A program made the position numbers and the translations under genes. Below are positions 1 to 6,575 of a DNA stretch of 7,573 nucleotides, piece after piece. The stretch is from Nitrospirota bacterium (GTDB lineage Bacteria; Nitrospirota; Nitrospiria; Nitrospirales; Nitrospiraceae), in contig JACPZN010000021.1 of NCBI GenBank assembly GCA_016195505.1, positions 1 to 7,573 of the forward strand, in the 5' to 3' direction. The first letter of the stretch is position 1. Each line of letters opens with the position of its first letter. The notes under the pieces were generated by a model. It worked only from the letters and a program-made list of their open reading frames with translations, made no database searches and had not been told where the DNA came from.

Positions 1-504
1 GGTGTGGACTACGACCTTCGCAAGTATGAGCCCTATGGTGCGTACCCAAAATGTGAATTCAGTGTGCCGGTCGGAAAGAACGGCGATACCTACGATCGGT
101 ATTGGATCCGTGTGATGGAACTCTATGAGAGCGTGAAGATCATTCGGCAATGTCTCGAACAAATGCAGGACGGCCCTATCATGGCGGACGTACCAAGCGT
201 GACGCTCCCTCCAAAGGAACGGGTCTTCACGAATCTCGAGTCGATGATCCAGCAGTTCAAGCTTTTCTCTCAGGGGTTCATGGCCCCTCCCGGAGAAATT
301 TACTGTGGCACTGAAGCACACAAGGGCGAACTGGGCTTTTATATCGTCAGCACGGGCGGAGGAAAGCCCTACCGCCTCAAGATCCGCGCCCCCTCGTTCA
401 TTCACATGGGCGCGTTCGATCATATGGCCCGAGGCTACATGATCTCTGACGCTTGTACGATCTTTGGAAGCTACGACATCGTCATGGGCGAGGCCGACCG
501 CTGA
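1..504 (+). CDS. nuoD: NADH-quinone oxidoreductase subunit D (NuoD), C-terminal part
   Basis: This is the 3' end of the 49-kDa subunit of complex I, which with NuoB forms the quinone-binding cavity on the cytoplasmic peripheral arm. The frame is open from base 1 (GVDYDLRK) to the stop at 502-504, giving 167 codons of a protein usually near 400 residues, so the 5' end and the quinone-site His/Tyr lie outside the window. Family hallmarks seen are GVDYDLRKYEPYGAY, VPVGKNGDTYDRY, the GELGFYIVSTGG block, APSFIHMGAFDHM, and the conserved C-terminal end GSYDIVMGEADR. The intact final Asp-Arg indicates the natural C-terminus. It is followed after 92 bases by nuoG rather than nuoE and nuoF, which is not the E. 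coli order. An internal ATG or GTG near the window edge is not a true start, because homology continues up to base 1. A group 4 hydrogenase large subunit is a distant alternative, but the context favours NuoD. Confidence 0.95.
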   Translation, partial: GVDYDLRKYEPYGAYPKCEFSVPVGKNGDTYDRYWIRVMELYESVKIIRQCLEQMQDGPIMADVPSVTLPPKERVFTNLESMIQQFKLFSQGFMAPPGEIYCGTEAHKGELGFYIVSTGGGKPYRLKIRAPSFIHMGAFDHMARGYMISDACTIFGSYDIVMGEADR

Positions 505-529
505 AGAATGTGGTGTTTTGGTAATCTGG

Positions 530-579
530 CGATTTGGCGAGGTTTCCAGATCCGAGTCAATCACGAAATCACCAAATCG
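530..579. repeat. Imperfect inverted repeat in the nuoD-nuoG spacer
   Basis: The left arm CGATTTGGCGA (530-540) and the right arm TCACCAAATCG (569-579) pair at 10 of 11 positions, with one C-A mismatch, around a loop of 28 bases. The arms also contain short direct echoes: TGGCGA occurs at 527-532 and 535-540, and AAATC occurs twice on the right side. The right arm ends 5 bases before the nuoG Shine-Dalgarno sequence. A hairpin here could affect message processing or translation of nuoG. No U-tract follows, so it does not look like an intrinsic terminator. The long loop makes chance a real possibility. Confidence 0.35.
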
Positions 580-584
580 TACTT

Positions 585-590
585 GAGGAA
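585..590 (+). promoter_or_regulatory. Ribosome binding site that fixes the nuoG start
   Basis: GAGGAA lies 6 bases upstream of the ATG at 597. The frame is open further up to a GTG/TTG-type codon at 534, but that codon has no comparable purine-rich motif and the extra 21 residues do not resemble the NuoG N-terminus. The site therefore supports 597 as the start. Confidence 0.7.
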
Positions 591-596
591 ATACAA

Positions 597-3290
597 ATGG
601 GACTGAAGCCGGCTACTAATCCCGACGTCGAAGCCGCAACGATTGCGCTGAACATCGACGGAGAAACTGTCACTGCGAAGGATGGCGTATCTCTGTATGA
701 CGTCATCGCGATGACAGGCAAAATCATCCCAGCCATGTGCTACCACTACACCTTCGATCCGTTCGGTTCCTGCGGCATGTGCCTTGTCATGCAAGAGGGA
801 AAGAAGGCTCCTGTCCGGTCTTGCACAGCCAAAGCGACGGCGGGAATGGTTATCCGCACCGAGGGAGAGGATCTCTTTCTAGCTCGTAAGAAAGCCGTCG
901 AAAAACATCTCTCCGTGCATCCCCTAGACTGCCCGGTGTGCGACGCAGACGGCCATTGCGAGCTGCAGGATATGGCATTCCAGCATGGCGTGACGAATCT
1001 TGCCAATGCCAAGCAGAAATTTATTCCCGAGGACACTCGCAGCCCGGTCCTGGACTTTAACATGAACCGTTGCATCGCTTGTGCTGAATGCATCAACGTC
1101 TGCAAGGACGTGTTGATGATCGATGCCCTGCAGTTCATGAAGAAGGGCGGATTCAATCAGGTGGTCCCGAAGGGCGACGTCGCACTCGATTGCGAATTCT
1201 GCGGAGACTGTCTGGCGGTCTGCCCGGTCGGAGCCATTACCAACAAATTCTCCAAATATCTGTACAAACCCTGGCAGATGAAGAAGACGACCACCACCTG
1301 CAACTATTGCGGGGACGGCTGCCAGATGTATTTGGAAACGAAAGATGCGGAAGTGATCCGCGTCACGTCTCCGTTATCCTGGAAGAACAAATGGGGCGAC
1401 CGATCGGAAACGGCCAAGGGACATGGCGGTCTTTGCGTAAGAGGGCGCTTCGGATTCGAATATTTGGATGGCAAGACTCGGTTGAAGCAGCCGTTGGTCC
1501 GGACAGGCAATCAACTGGTTGAAAAACCCTGGCTTGAGACCATGCACCTGGTCGTGGACCGTTTCACGGAGATCAAGTGCAAGCACGGTGCCAATGCCAT
1601 CGCAGGCCTGATCACCGCACGCTGTACCAACGAAGAGCTGTACCTGTTTCAAAAACTGATGCGCGTCGGGTTTGGAAGTAATCACCTCGACAGCAGTGCT
1701 CGCTACGGGCATATGAACTTTGTTCGTGCATCGAAGCACGCCGTCGGGCTCGGACGGACTGCGAACGATTGGGAGGATCTCACCAAGGCGAAAGCCATCC
1801 TCCTGATCGGCTCGAACATCACTGAGACGAACCCGCTGACCGCGGTGCGGATCAAAGAGGCGATTCGCGTTTACAAGGCTCAGCTGGTGACGCTCGACTC
1901 CGCCGTTACGAATATGGCCAAACTGGCTTCCCATCCGTTCCTAATCAGACCCGGTACAGAAGGGTTAGTCATCGATGGGTTGGTGAAAGCGACGATTGAC
2001 CAGGACTTGGTGGACGAAGAAGCCACCAAGAAACATCCCAAGGCGTTCGAAGCCCTCAAGACCGCGGTGGCAGGTTTCTCGCTGGATCAAATCGCGGCAC
2101 AAACCGGTCTCACGACAGACGTTTTTAAGGAAATCGCGGCCATCTTTGCGGAGTCACCGCGCTCGATCATTCTGTGCGCGGAAGGCATCGTTAGAAGGGC
2201 GAACGGCTACCAGAATGTCTTGAAGCTCATCGACTTGGCCTGGATCACTGGCAAGCTTGGTCAACCCGGTTGCGGTGTGAACACTGTGACCGAGGAGCCG
2301 AATGAACAGGGTGCGGTCGACATGGGCGTGGCGCCTGAATTCCTACCGGGGCAGGCCCGGTTCGACGATCCCGCTGCCCGCGACCGATTCGAGAAGGCCT
2401 GGGAGGTATCCCTTCCGGCCGTTGGTACTGGGGCGCACCTCGTTGAGATTCTCAAGCGTTGCAAGAGCGGCCAAATCAAAGCCTTGTATGTGCTCGGAGA
2501 AAACCCACTTGCGACGCTGCCAGCATCGATGGAAGTACGAGCGGCCCTTGAGCGGCTGGAGTTGCTGGTGGTCCAGGATCCGTTCCTGACCGAGACAGGA
2601 CGGCAGGCTCACTTCGTACTGCCTGCCTGCACCTATGCTGAGAAAGACGGCACCTTCACGAATCTCGAGGGCCGCGTCCTCCGTGTCCGACAAGCGATGG
2701 ATCCCATCGGGGAGAGTCTGCCGGATTGGCACATCATGACCTCCCTTGCCAATGCGATGGGATGCCAGTGGGAGTATCAATCGACTAACGACATCCAAGC
2801 CGAGGTCATGAAACTCTTGCCCGGATACTACAACCTCGGTCAACCACGCAAAGTCACGCCGGCGCCGGATCAATATTTGGCCAACGGATATGTGGCGGAG
2901 GTCGGTGCCCGTTATCGAGGGACGGCGGCACCTATAGAGAGCAAGCGTCCCTTCGCCTTGCTGATGGGCCAGGTGCTCATGCATTCGGGCAAGATGTCGA
3001 CGGAAGCTCCTGGGCTCATCAAAATTTCGCCGAACACAGGCAAACTGCGAATGAATGCTCAGGACATGGAACGACTAGGGTTACAGGACAGCACGAAAGT
3101 TCGCCTGACCTCCGAACGAGGATCACTTCAACTCGGGGTCCAACCCGACCAATCCGTCGCGCCCGGCACCTGTTTCTTCCCCGAACACTTTAACGAACCG
3201 CCGGTGAAAGACTTGATGACTGTGTCGGTCGATGCTACAACGGGTGTCCCGTCTTTCAAGCAGATCTGGGTGAGTGTTGAACAAGCGTAA
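597..3290 (+). CDS. nuoG: NADH-quinone oxidoreductase subunit G-like, formate-dehydrogenase-type, with an extra [4Fe-4S] motif
   Basis: This is a complete 897-residue electron-transfer subunit of the complex I peripheral arm (E. coli NuoG is about 908). Domains in order are: a [2Fe-2S] ferredoxin fold with C48, C59, C62 and C76; a His-Cys3 [4Fe-4S] site (N5 type) with H108, C112, C115 and C121; two ferredoxin-type motifs, C159/C162/C165/C169 and C199/C202/C205/C209; an N7-type CNYCGDGC at C235/C238/C242 with C280; then a molybdopterin-oxidoreductase fold; and a C-terminal MopB-type beta domain from about residue 790. Canonical NuoG has only four cysteines (N4) where this protein has eight, as in FdhA and [FeFe]-hydrogenase subunits, so an additional cluster is inferred. 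The formate dehydrogenase active-site (seleno)cysteine is Gly371 here, in ARYGHMN with His372 kept, which argues against formate oxidation. The start at 597 is chosen for its GAGGAA site. It sits between nuoD and nuoI, so a complex I role is most likely; a stand-alone oxidoreductase is the alternative. Confidence 0.9.
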   Translation: MGLKPATNPDVEAATIALNIDGETVTAKDGVSLYDVIAMTGKIIPAMCYHYTFDPFGSCGMCLVMQEGKKAPVRSCTAKATAGMVIRTEGEDLFLARKKAVEKHLSVHPLDCPVCDADGHCELQDMAFQHGVTNLANAKQKFIPEDTRSPVLDFNMNRCIACAECINVCKDVLMIDALQFMKKGGFNQVVPKGDVALDCEFCGDCLAVCPVGAITNKFSKYLYKPWQMKKTTTTCNYCGDGCQMYLETKDAEVIRVTSPLSWKNKWGDRSETAKGHGGLCVRGRFGFEYLDGKTRLKQPLVRTGNQLVEKPWLETMHLVVDRFTEIKCKHGANAIAGLITARCTNEELYLFQKLMRVGFGSNHLDSSARYGHMNFVRASKHAVGLGRTANDWEDLTKAKAILLIGSNITETNPLTAVRIKEAIRVYKAQLVTLDSAVTNMAKLASHPFLIRPGTEGLVIDGLVKATIDQDLVDEEATKKHPKAFEALKTAVAGFSLDQIAAQTGLTTDVFKEIAAIFAESPRSIILCAEGIVRRANGYQNVLKLIDLAWITGKLGQPGCGVNTVTEEPNEQGAVDMGVAPEFLPGQARFDDPAARDRFEKAWEVSLPAVGTGAHLVEILKRCKSGQIKALYVLGENPLATLPASMEVRAALERLELLVVQDPFLTETGRQAHFVLPACTYAEKDGTFTNLEGRVLRVRQAMDPIGESLPDWHIMTSLANAMGCQWEYQSTNDIQAEVMKLLPGYYNLGQPRKVTPAPDQYLANGYVAEVGARYRGTAAPIESKRPFALLMGQVLMHSGKMSTEAPGLIKISPNTGKLRMNAQDMERLGLQDSTKVRLTSERGSLQLGVQPDQSVAPGTCFFPEHFNEPPVKDLMTVSVDATTGVPSFKQIWVSVEQA

Positions 3291-3332
3291 GCGGATGCCT
3301 ATGTTCGCCCGTCAGTGATGTAGGAGACTTCA

Positions 3333-3920
3333 ATGAGCGTTGCCGCCCTGACCAAGAAGATTCTCCATGCCGCGTTGTTCTATGAAATTTGGGATGCGAT
3401 GAAGGTCACATTCCGGCACATGTTTCATCGGCCGATCACGTTTCAATACCCGCGCGAACAACGGACAATCCCGGATACCCATCGAGGCGCTCTTGGATTG
3501 CTTCGATACGATGATGGTCGCGAGCGTTGTGTCGGCTGCGACCTCTGCGAAGTCGCCTGCCCCTCACATTGCATCAAAGTGATCAGCGCGGAGGACCCGA
3601 CCCGTCCGCTGCAGCGCTATGCCAGCGAATTCTATATCGATGTGACGAAGTGCGTGTTCTGCGGCTATTGCGTCGAAGCCTGCCCGGTCAACGCGCTCGC
3701 GATGACCAAGATGTATGAATACTCCACCCACGACAAGCGCACGTTGCTCTTCGACAAGAAGCGGCTCTACGACATCGGCGAACGTCATCTCGATGATGCG
3801 AAAAAATATCTGTATGCCCACAACCAGGAGAAAAATGCCGAGGAGAGCCGCGAGTACCGGTACTACTTCCCCCAGTCGGTACTGAAGTCGACCCAACCGC
3901 CTCCCAAGCATCTGAGCTGA
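3333..3920 (+). CDS. nuoI: NADH-quinone oxidoreductase subunit I (NuoI), 2x[4Fe-4S] ferredoxin
   Basis: This is a 195-residue peripheral-arm subunit that carries clusters N6a and N6b and passes electrons from NuoG towards the NuoB cluster N2. Two perfect C-x2-C-x2-C-x3-C-P motifs are visible: C66/C69/C72/C76 (CVGCDLCEVACP) and C107/C110/C113/C117 (CVFCGYCVEACP). The N-terminal amphipathic stretch with FHRPITFQYP matches the membrane-apposed part of the family. The start ATG at 3333 has GGAG 6 bases upstream (3323-3326). The length is normal. It follows nuoG after 42 bases, with no nuoH between, and precedes nuoJ by 9 bases. Nothing suggests damage. Confidence 0.96.
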   Translation: MSVAALTKKILHAALFYEIWDAMKVTFRHMFHRPITFQYPREQRTIPDTHRGALGLLRYDDGRERCVGCDLCEVACPSHCIKVISAEDPTRPLQRYASEFYIDVTKCVFCGYCVEACPVNALAMTKMYEYSTHDKRTLLFDKKRLYDIGERHLDDAKKYLYAHNQEKNAEESREYRYYFPQSVLKSTQPPPKHLS

Positions 3921-3929
3921 GTCGAAGAC

Positions 3930-4451
3930 ATGGTTGCAGTGCTTTTCGCGTATTTCGCATTGGTGAGCGTTGTCGCCGGCGTCCTGACGGTGGCGTTGAA
4001 GAACCCCGTGCACTGTGGCCTCGCCCTGCTTGCGCTGTTGCTCCACGTTTCCGGCCTCTTCGTCTTGCTGAATGCCGAGTTCTTGTGGGCCGTCCAGGTG
4101 ATCGTCTACGCCGGCGCGATTTTGGTGCTGTATCTCTTCGTACTGATGTTGCTCAACCTCAAGACCGACGAGCGGTATTTCCACCCCTCGTACCTCTACT
4201 TCCTTGGTCCAGCTGTTTTGGGATCACTCTACGTACTCGTTCTGCTGTTGCGGTCTCCATATGGAGGCGCAAAGGGCGATGCGCCTGCCGCTGCCGTGCT
4301 GCAAGACGGGGATACGTCCGCGGTGGGCATCAAAATGTTCGGCGACTACCTCTTGCAGTTTGAAATCGTCGGTGTGTTTCTGCTGGGGGCCATCATTGGC
4401 GCCGTCGTGCTGGCTAAAACGCCGAAACCGCTGGATGCGAGGAAAGACTGA
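3930..4451 (+). CDS. nuoJ: NADH-quinone oxidoreductase subunit J (NuoJ)
   Basis: This is a 173-residue hydrophobic membrane-arm subunit at the joint between the quinone cavity and the proton-pumping arm. About five transmembrane segments can be read: roughly residues 2-20, 27-48, 54-77, 88-107 and 141-163. The third contains VQVIVYAGAILVLYLFVLML, the highly conserved NuoJ helix in which pi-bulge rearrangements occur during coupling. A polar loop of about 30 residues separates the last two segments, and the C-terminus is a short Lys/Asp-rich tail. The length is within the family range. The ATG at 3930 lies 9 bases after the nuoI stop with only a weak purine stretch before it, so coupled translation is plausible. 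The nuoK start follows 3 bases after the stop. Confidence 0.94.
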   Translation: MVAVLFAYFALVSVVAGVLTVALKNPVHCGLALLALLLHVSGLFVLLNAEFLWAVQVIVYAGAILVLYLFVLMLLNLKTDERYFHPSYLYFLGPAVLGSLYVLVLLLRSPYGGAKGDAPAAAVLQDGDTSAVGIKMFGDYLLQFEIVGVFLLGAIIGAVVLAKTPKPLDARKD

Positions 4452-4454
4452 ACC

Positions 4455-4757
4455 ATGATCCCGCTGTCCGCCTATGTGACCGTGAGCGCAGTGCTCTTTA
4501 TGACGGGGCTCCTGGGGGTGCTCATCAGACGCAACTTCATCATCGTGCTGATGGCCGTGGAAATCATGATGAACGCCGCCAATATCAATCTGGTCGCGTT
4601 TTCGCACTATCTGGAGTCCATGGCCGGCCAGCTCGTCGCCCTCTTCATCATTGCCATCGCCGCCGGCGAAGCCGCCGTCGGATTGGCCATTATCATCGTC
4701 GTCTTTCGTGGGAAGATCTCTACGAACGTGGATGAAATGAATCTACTGAAGTGGTAG
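4455..4757 (+). CDS. nuoK: NADH-quinone oxidoreductase subunit K (NuoK)
   Basis: This is a 100-residue, three-helix membrane subunit related to MrpC, which forms part of the proton path near NuoJ. The two buried glutamates needed for coupling are present at the same positions as in E. coli: Glu36 in AVEIMMNAANINLVAF and Glu72 in IAAGEAAVGLAI. The length equals the usual family length. An AGGA-rich site at about 4440-4446 lies inside the end of nuoJ, about 10 bases before the ATG, so translation of J and K is probably coupled. The stop at 4755-4757 is followed almost at once by the remnant of the nuoL start. Confidence 0.96.
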   Translation: MIPLSAYVTVSAVLFMTGLLGVLIRRNFIIVLMAVEIMMNAANINLVAFSHYLESMAGQLVALFIIAIAAGEAAVGLAIIIVVFRGKISTNVDEMNLLKW

Positions 4758-4832
4758 CAGGATGTTGAAAATGGCGTTGCCCATCGACTAGCGTGGGGTT
4801 CGGTCGGCCTGTCGTTCCTCTGTACCATCGGC

Positions 4833-6029
4833 GTGTTCATCGACGTCTTACGGACCGGGGTTGCTCATGAGGTCATCGCTTACCAATGGATCTTCGGCGG
4901 CGACCTCACGATCAATTTAGCCTACTTGGTTGATTCACTGACCTGCGTCATGCTGCTCGTGGTGACCGGTGTGGGCTTCCTCATCCATGTCTATTCGGTC
5001 GGCTACATGCACGGAGAAGCGGGATTCACGCGCTTCTTCACCTACATGAACCTCTTCATGGTCTCCATGCTGCTCCTCGTCATGGGGAACAACTATGTTG
5101 TTCTCTTCATCGGCTGGGAAGGTGTCGGACTCTGTTCATATCTCTTGATCGGGTATTACTACGAGAAAGTGTCGGCTGCCAAAGCGGCAACCAAGGCCTT
5201 CGTGGTGAATCGTATCGGTGACGCTGGTTTCTTACTGGCTATCTTTCTGATCTTCGTCAACTTCAAGACACTCGACTATACCAAAGTCTTTGCGCAGGTC
5301 GGCCAACTCTCGCCGGAGATGGCCACGGCAATTGCGCTCTGCCTCTTGGTGGGAGCCATCGGCAAATCAGCTCAGCTTCCCCTCTATACCTGGTTGCCTG
5401 ACGCCATGGAGGGCCCGACCCCGGTCAGCGCGCTGATCCATGCTGCCACCATGGTGACGGCGGGTGTCTACATGATCGTCCGCAACCATGTCATTTTTGA
5501 TCTGTCCCCTACTGCGATGGGCATCGTGGGTCTCATCGGAGGCTGTACGGCGCTATTCGCCGCGACGATCGGCCTGGTCCAAACCGACATCAAGCGGGTT
5601 CTTGCATATTCGACGGTCAGCCAGTTGGGCTACATGTTCCTGGGCTGTGGCATCGGCGCTTACACGGCCGCCATCTTCCACTTGATGACCCATGCATTTT
5701 TCAAGGCGCTGTTGTTCTTGTCCGCCGGGTCAGTGATCCACGCCTTGTCGGGCGAGCAGGACATCAGAAAAATGGGGGGCCTCAGTAAAAAAATTCCCTG
5801 GACCTATCGTCTATGGCATGGCCGCGATCGGCGCCCTTCTGACATCCTTTTATATGTTCCGTCTGACATATTTAACCTTCTATGGTTCATCCAGGATGGA
5901 TCATCATACAGAGGAACATGTGCACGAATCGCCGATGGTGATGATCGGCCCGTTGATGGCACTCGGGTTCCTGTCGCTCGTCGGGGGACTGGTCCTGGGA
6001 TTTCCCCCGGAACACGGTTGGCTCCATAA
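4833..6029 (+). CDS. nuoL: NuoL fragment, N-terminal two thirds (TM2 to about TM10), with an out-of-frame tail
   Basis: This 398-codon frame begins at a GTG (4833) that is only the first usable start codon; NuoL-like sequence continues upstream to about 4770. Residues 1-325 are NuoL and keep the proton-channel residues: Glu96 in GWEGVGL (TM5), Lys178 in VGAIGKSAQLPLYTW (TM7), the PTPVSALIHAATMVTAG segment, and Lys291 in HAFFKALLF (TM10). From about residue 326 (RLWHGRDRRPSD onwards) the sequence is polar, Arg-rich and unlike NuoL. It is a shifted reading of the true C-terminal region and overlaps the next fragment for over 200 bases. No convincing Shine-Dalgarno precedes 4833. Confidence 0.6.
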   Translation: MFIDVLRTGVAHEVIAYQWIFGGDLTINLAYLVDSLTCVMLLVVTGVGFLIHVYSVGYMHGEAGFTRFFTYMNLFMVSMLLLVMGNNYVVLFIGWEGVGLCSYLLIGYYYEKVSAAKAATKAFVVNRIGDAGFLLAIFLIFVNFKTLDYTKVFAQVGQLSPEMATAIALCLLVGAIGKSAQLPLYTWLPDAMEGPTPVSALIHAATMVTAGVYMIVRNHVIFDLSPTAMGIVGLIGGCTALFAATIGLVQTDIKRVLAYSTVSQLGYMFLGCGIGAYTAAIFHLMTHAFFKALLFLSAGSVIHALSGEQDIRKMGGLSKKIPWTYRLWHGRDRRPSDILLYVPSDIFNLLWFIQDGSSYRGTCARIADGDDRPVDGTRVPVARRGTGPGISPGTRLAP

Positions 6030-6546
6030 ATTTCTGGGACCGGTCGCTGGGGTAGCCGGCGAACATGAGGCCGGCGTCGGGCTGGTGTTCCTGTTGATGG
6101 GAATGGCGACGGCCATCGCCTTAATCGGATGGGGACTCGCACACTTTCTCTATAGCGTGAGCCCCTCAACGGCTGATGGATGGGCCGCGAAATTCTCCGG
6201 CGCCTATACGACGCTGCTCAACAAGTACTACGTCGATGAACTGTATGACCTCGTGTTCGTTGAACCTACAAAACGTCTTGGAGAGTTTCTCGATTGGTTT
6301 GATCGCACGGTCGTGGACGGCATCGTGCGTGGAGTCGGACACCTTGCAGATTGGGGTTCCGCTGGATCGACCTGGGTCGAGAAGCACATCATTTATGCCG
6401 GACTGAACGTGATCGGATACGGAAACCACCTCGCGGCGCGCCAGGGACGAAAAATGCAGAGCGGAATGGTCCACCACTATGCCGCGATCATCGTGGCAGG
6501 ACTGTTTCTATTGGCCCTTGTGGTCCAAATTGTCATTCAGATGTAG
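5818..6546 (+). CDS. nuoL: NuoL fragment, C-terminal part with an extended lateral helix
   Basis: This is a 242-codon frame from an internal ATG; homology extends a few codons upstream to about 5812. It begins at the NuoL segment GALLTSFYMFRLTYLTFYG, followed by a His-rich loop (DHHTEEHVHESP) of a kind often seen here in NuoL. Two or three transmembrane segments follow, then the NKYYVDELYDLVFVEP motif that opens the long amphipathic helix HL, and a final anchor helix (AAIIVAGLFLLALVVQIVIQ). From the DELYD motif to the C-terminus there are about 103 residues, against about 72 in E. coli. The excess lies in the lateral helix at roughly residues 168-205, as described for complex I variants with an extra NuoM. 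The true protein start is in the upstream fragment, so the ATG is probably not a natural start. Confidence 0.6.
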   Translation: MAAIGALLTSFYMFRLTYLTFYGSSRMDHHTEEHVHESPMVMIGPLMALGFLSLVGGLVLGFPPEHGWLHKFLGPVAGVAGEHEAGVGLVFLLMGMATAIALIGWGLAHFLYSVSPSTADGWAAKFSGAYTTLLNKYYVDELYDLVFVEPTKRLGEFLDWFDRTVVDGIVRGVGHLADWGSAGSTWVEKHIIYAGLNVIGYGNHLAARQGRKMQSGMVHHYAAIIVAGLFLLALVVQIVIQM

Positions 6547-6575
6547 GTCTTGATACCTCGAGCGAGACAGTAATC

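Larger units (their letters stand above)
4762..6546 (+). pseudogene. nuoL: Disrupted NADH-quinone oxidoreductase subunit L (nuoL): N-terminal and internal segments missing, frame changed
   Basis: NuoL is the distal antiporter-like proton-pumping subunit of complex I, normally over 600 residues. Two pieces are present in different frames. From the only ATG after nuoK (4762), translation runs MLKMALPID and stops at 4789-4791. The homologous frame opens without a good start, beginning as GVAHRLAWGSVGLSF, so the first transmembrane helix is missing. This frame is then faithful through GWEGVGLCSYLLIG and HAFFKALLF to KKIPWTY near 5807. Homology resumes at YGMAAIGALLTSFYMFR (about 5812) in another frame and continues to the stop at 6544-6546. 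About 45 residues are absent between, including the TM12 segment GFFSKDEIL with the essential Lys/Asp of the family. This allele could not encode a working NuoL as given. It is either a true pseudogene or an assembly product with two collapsed segments. Confidence 0.8.

Noticed and set aside
534..596. Upstream start for nuoG adding 21 residues
   Set aside because: The added residues do not resemble a NuoG N-terminus, there is no ribosome site before 534, and the ATG at 597 has a good one.
2343..2984. Long open frame on the - strand inside nuoG, and similar ones at 1374-1934 and 3564-4184
   Set aside because: They lie antisense to strongly conserved coding sequence and show no recognisable domain or sensible composition; they are by-products of GC-rich codon use.
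597..3290. NuoG homologue as a catalytic formate dehydrogenase
   Set aside because: The active-site Cys/SeCys position is glycine and the gene is embedded between nuoD and nuoI.
5787..5793. Run of seven A bases in nuoL as a programmed frameshift site joining the two NuoL frames
   Set aside because: A slip here would change frame but would still leave out about 45 residues including the conserved TM12 motif, so it does not explain the break.
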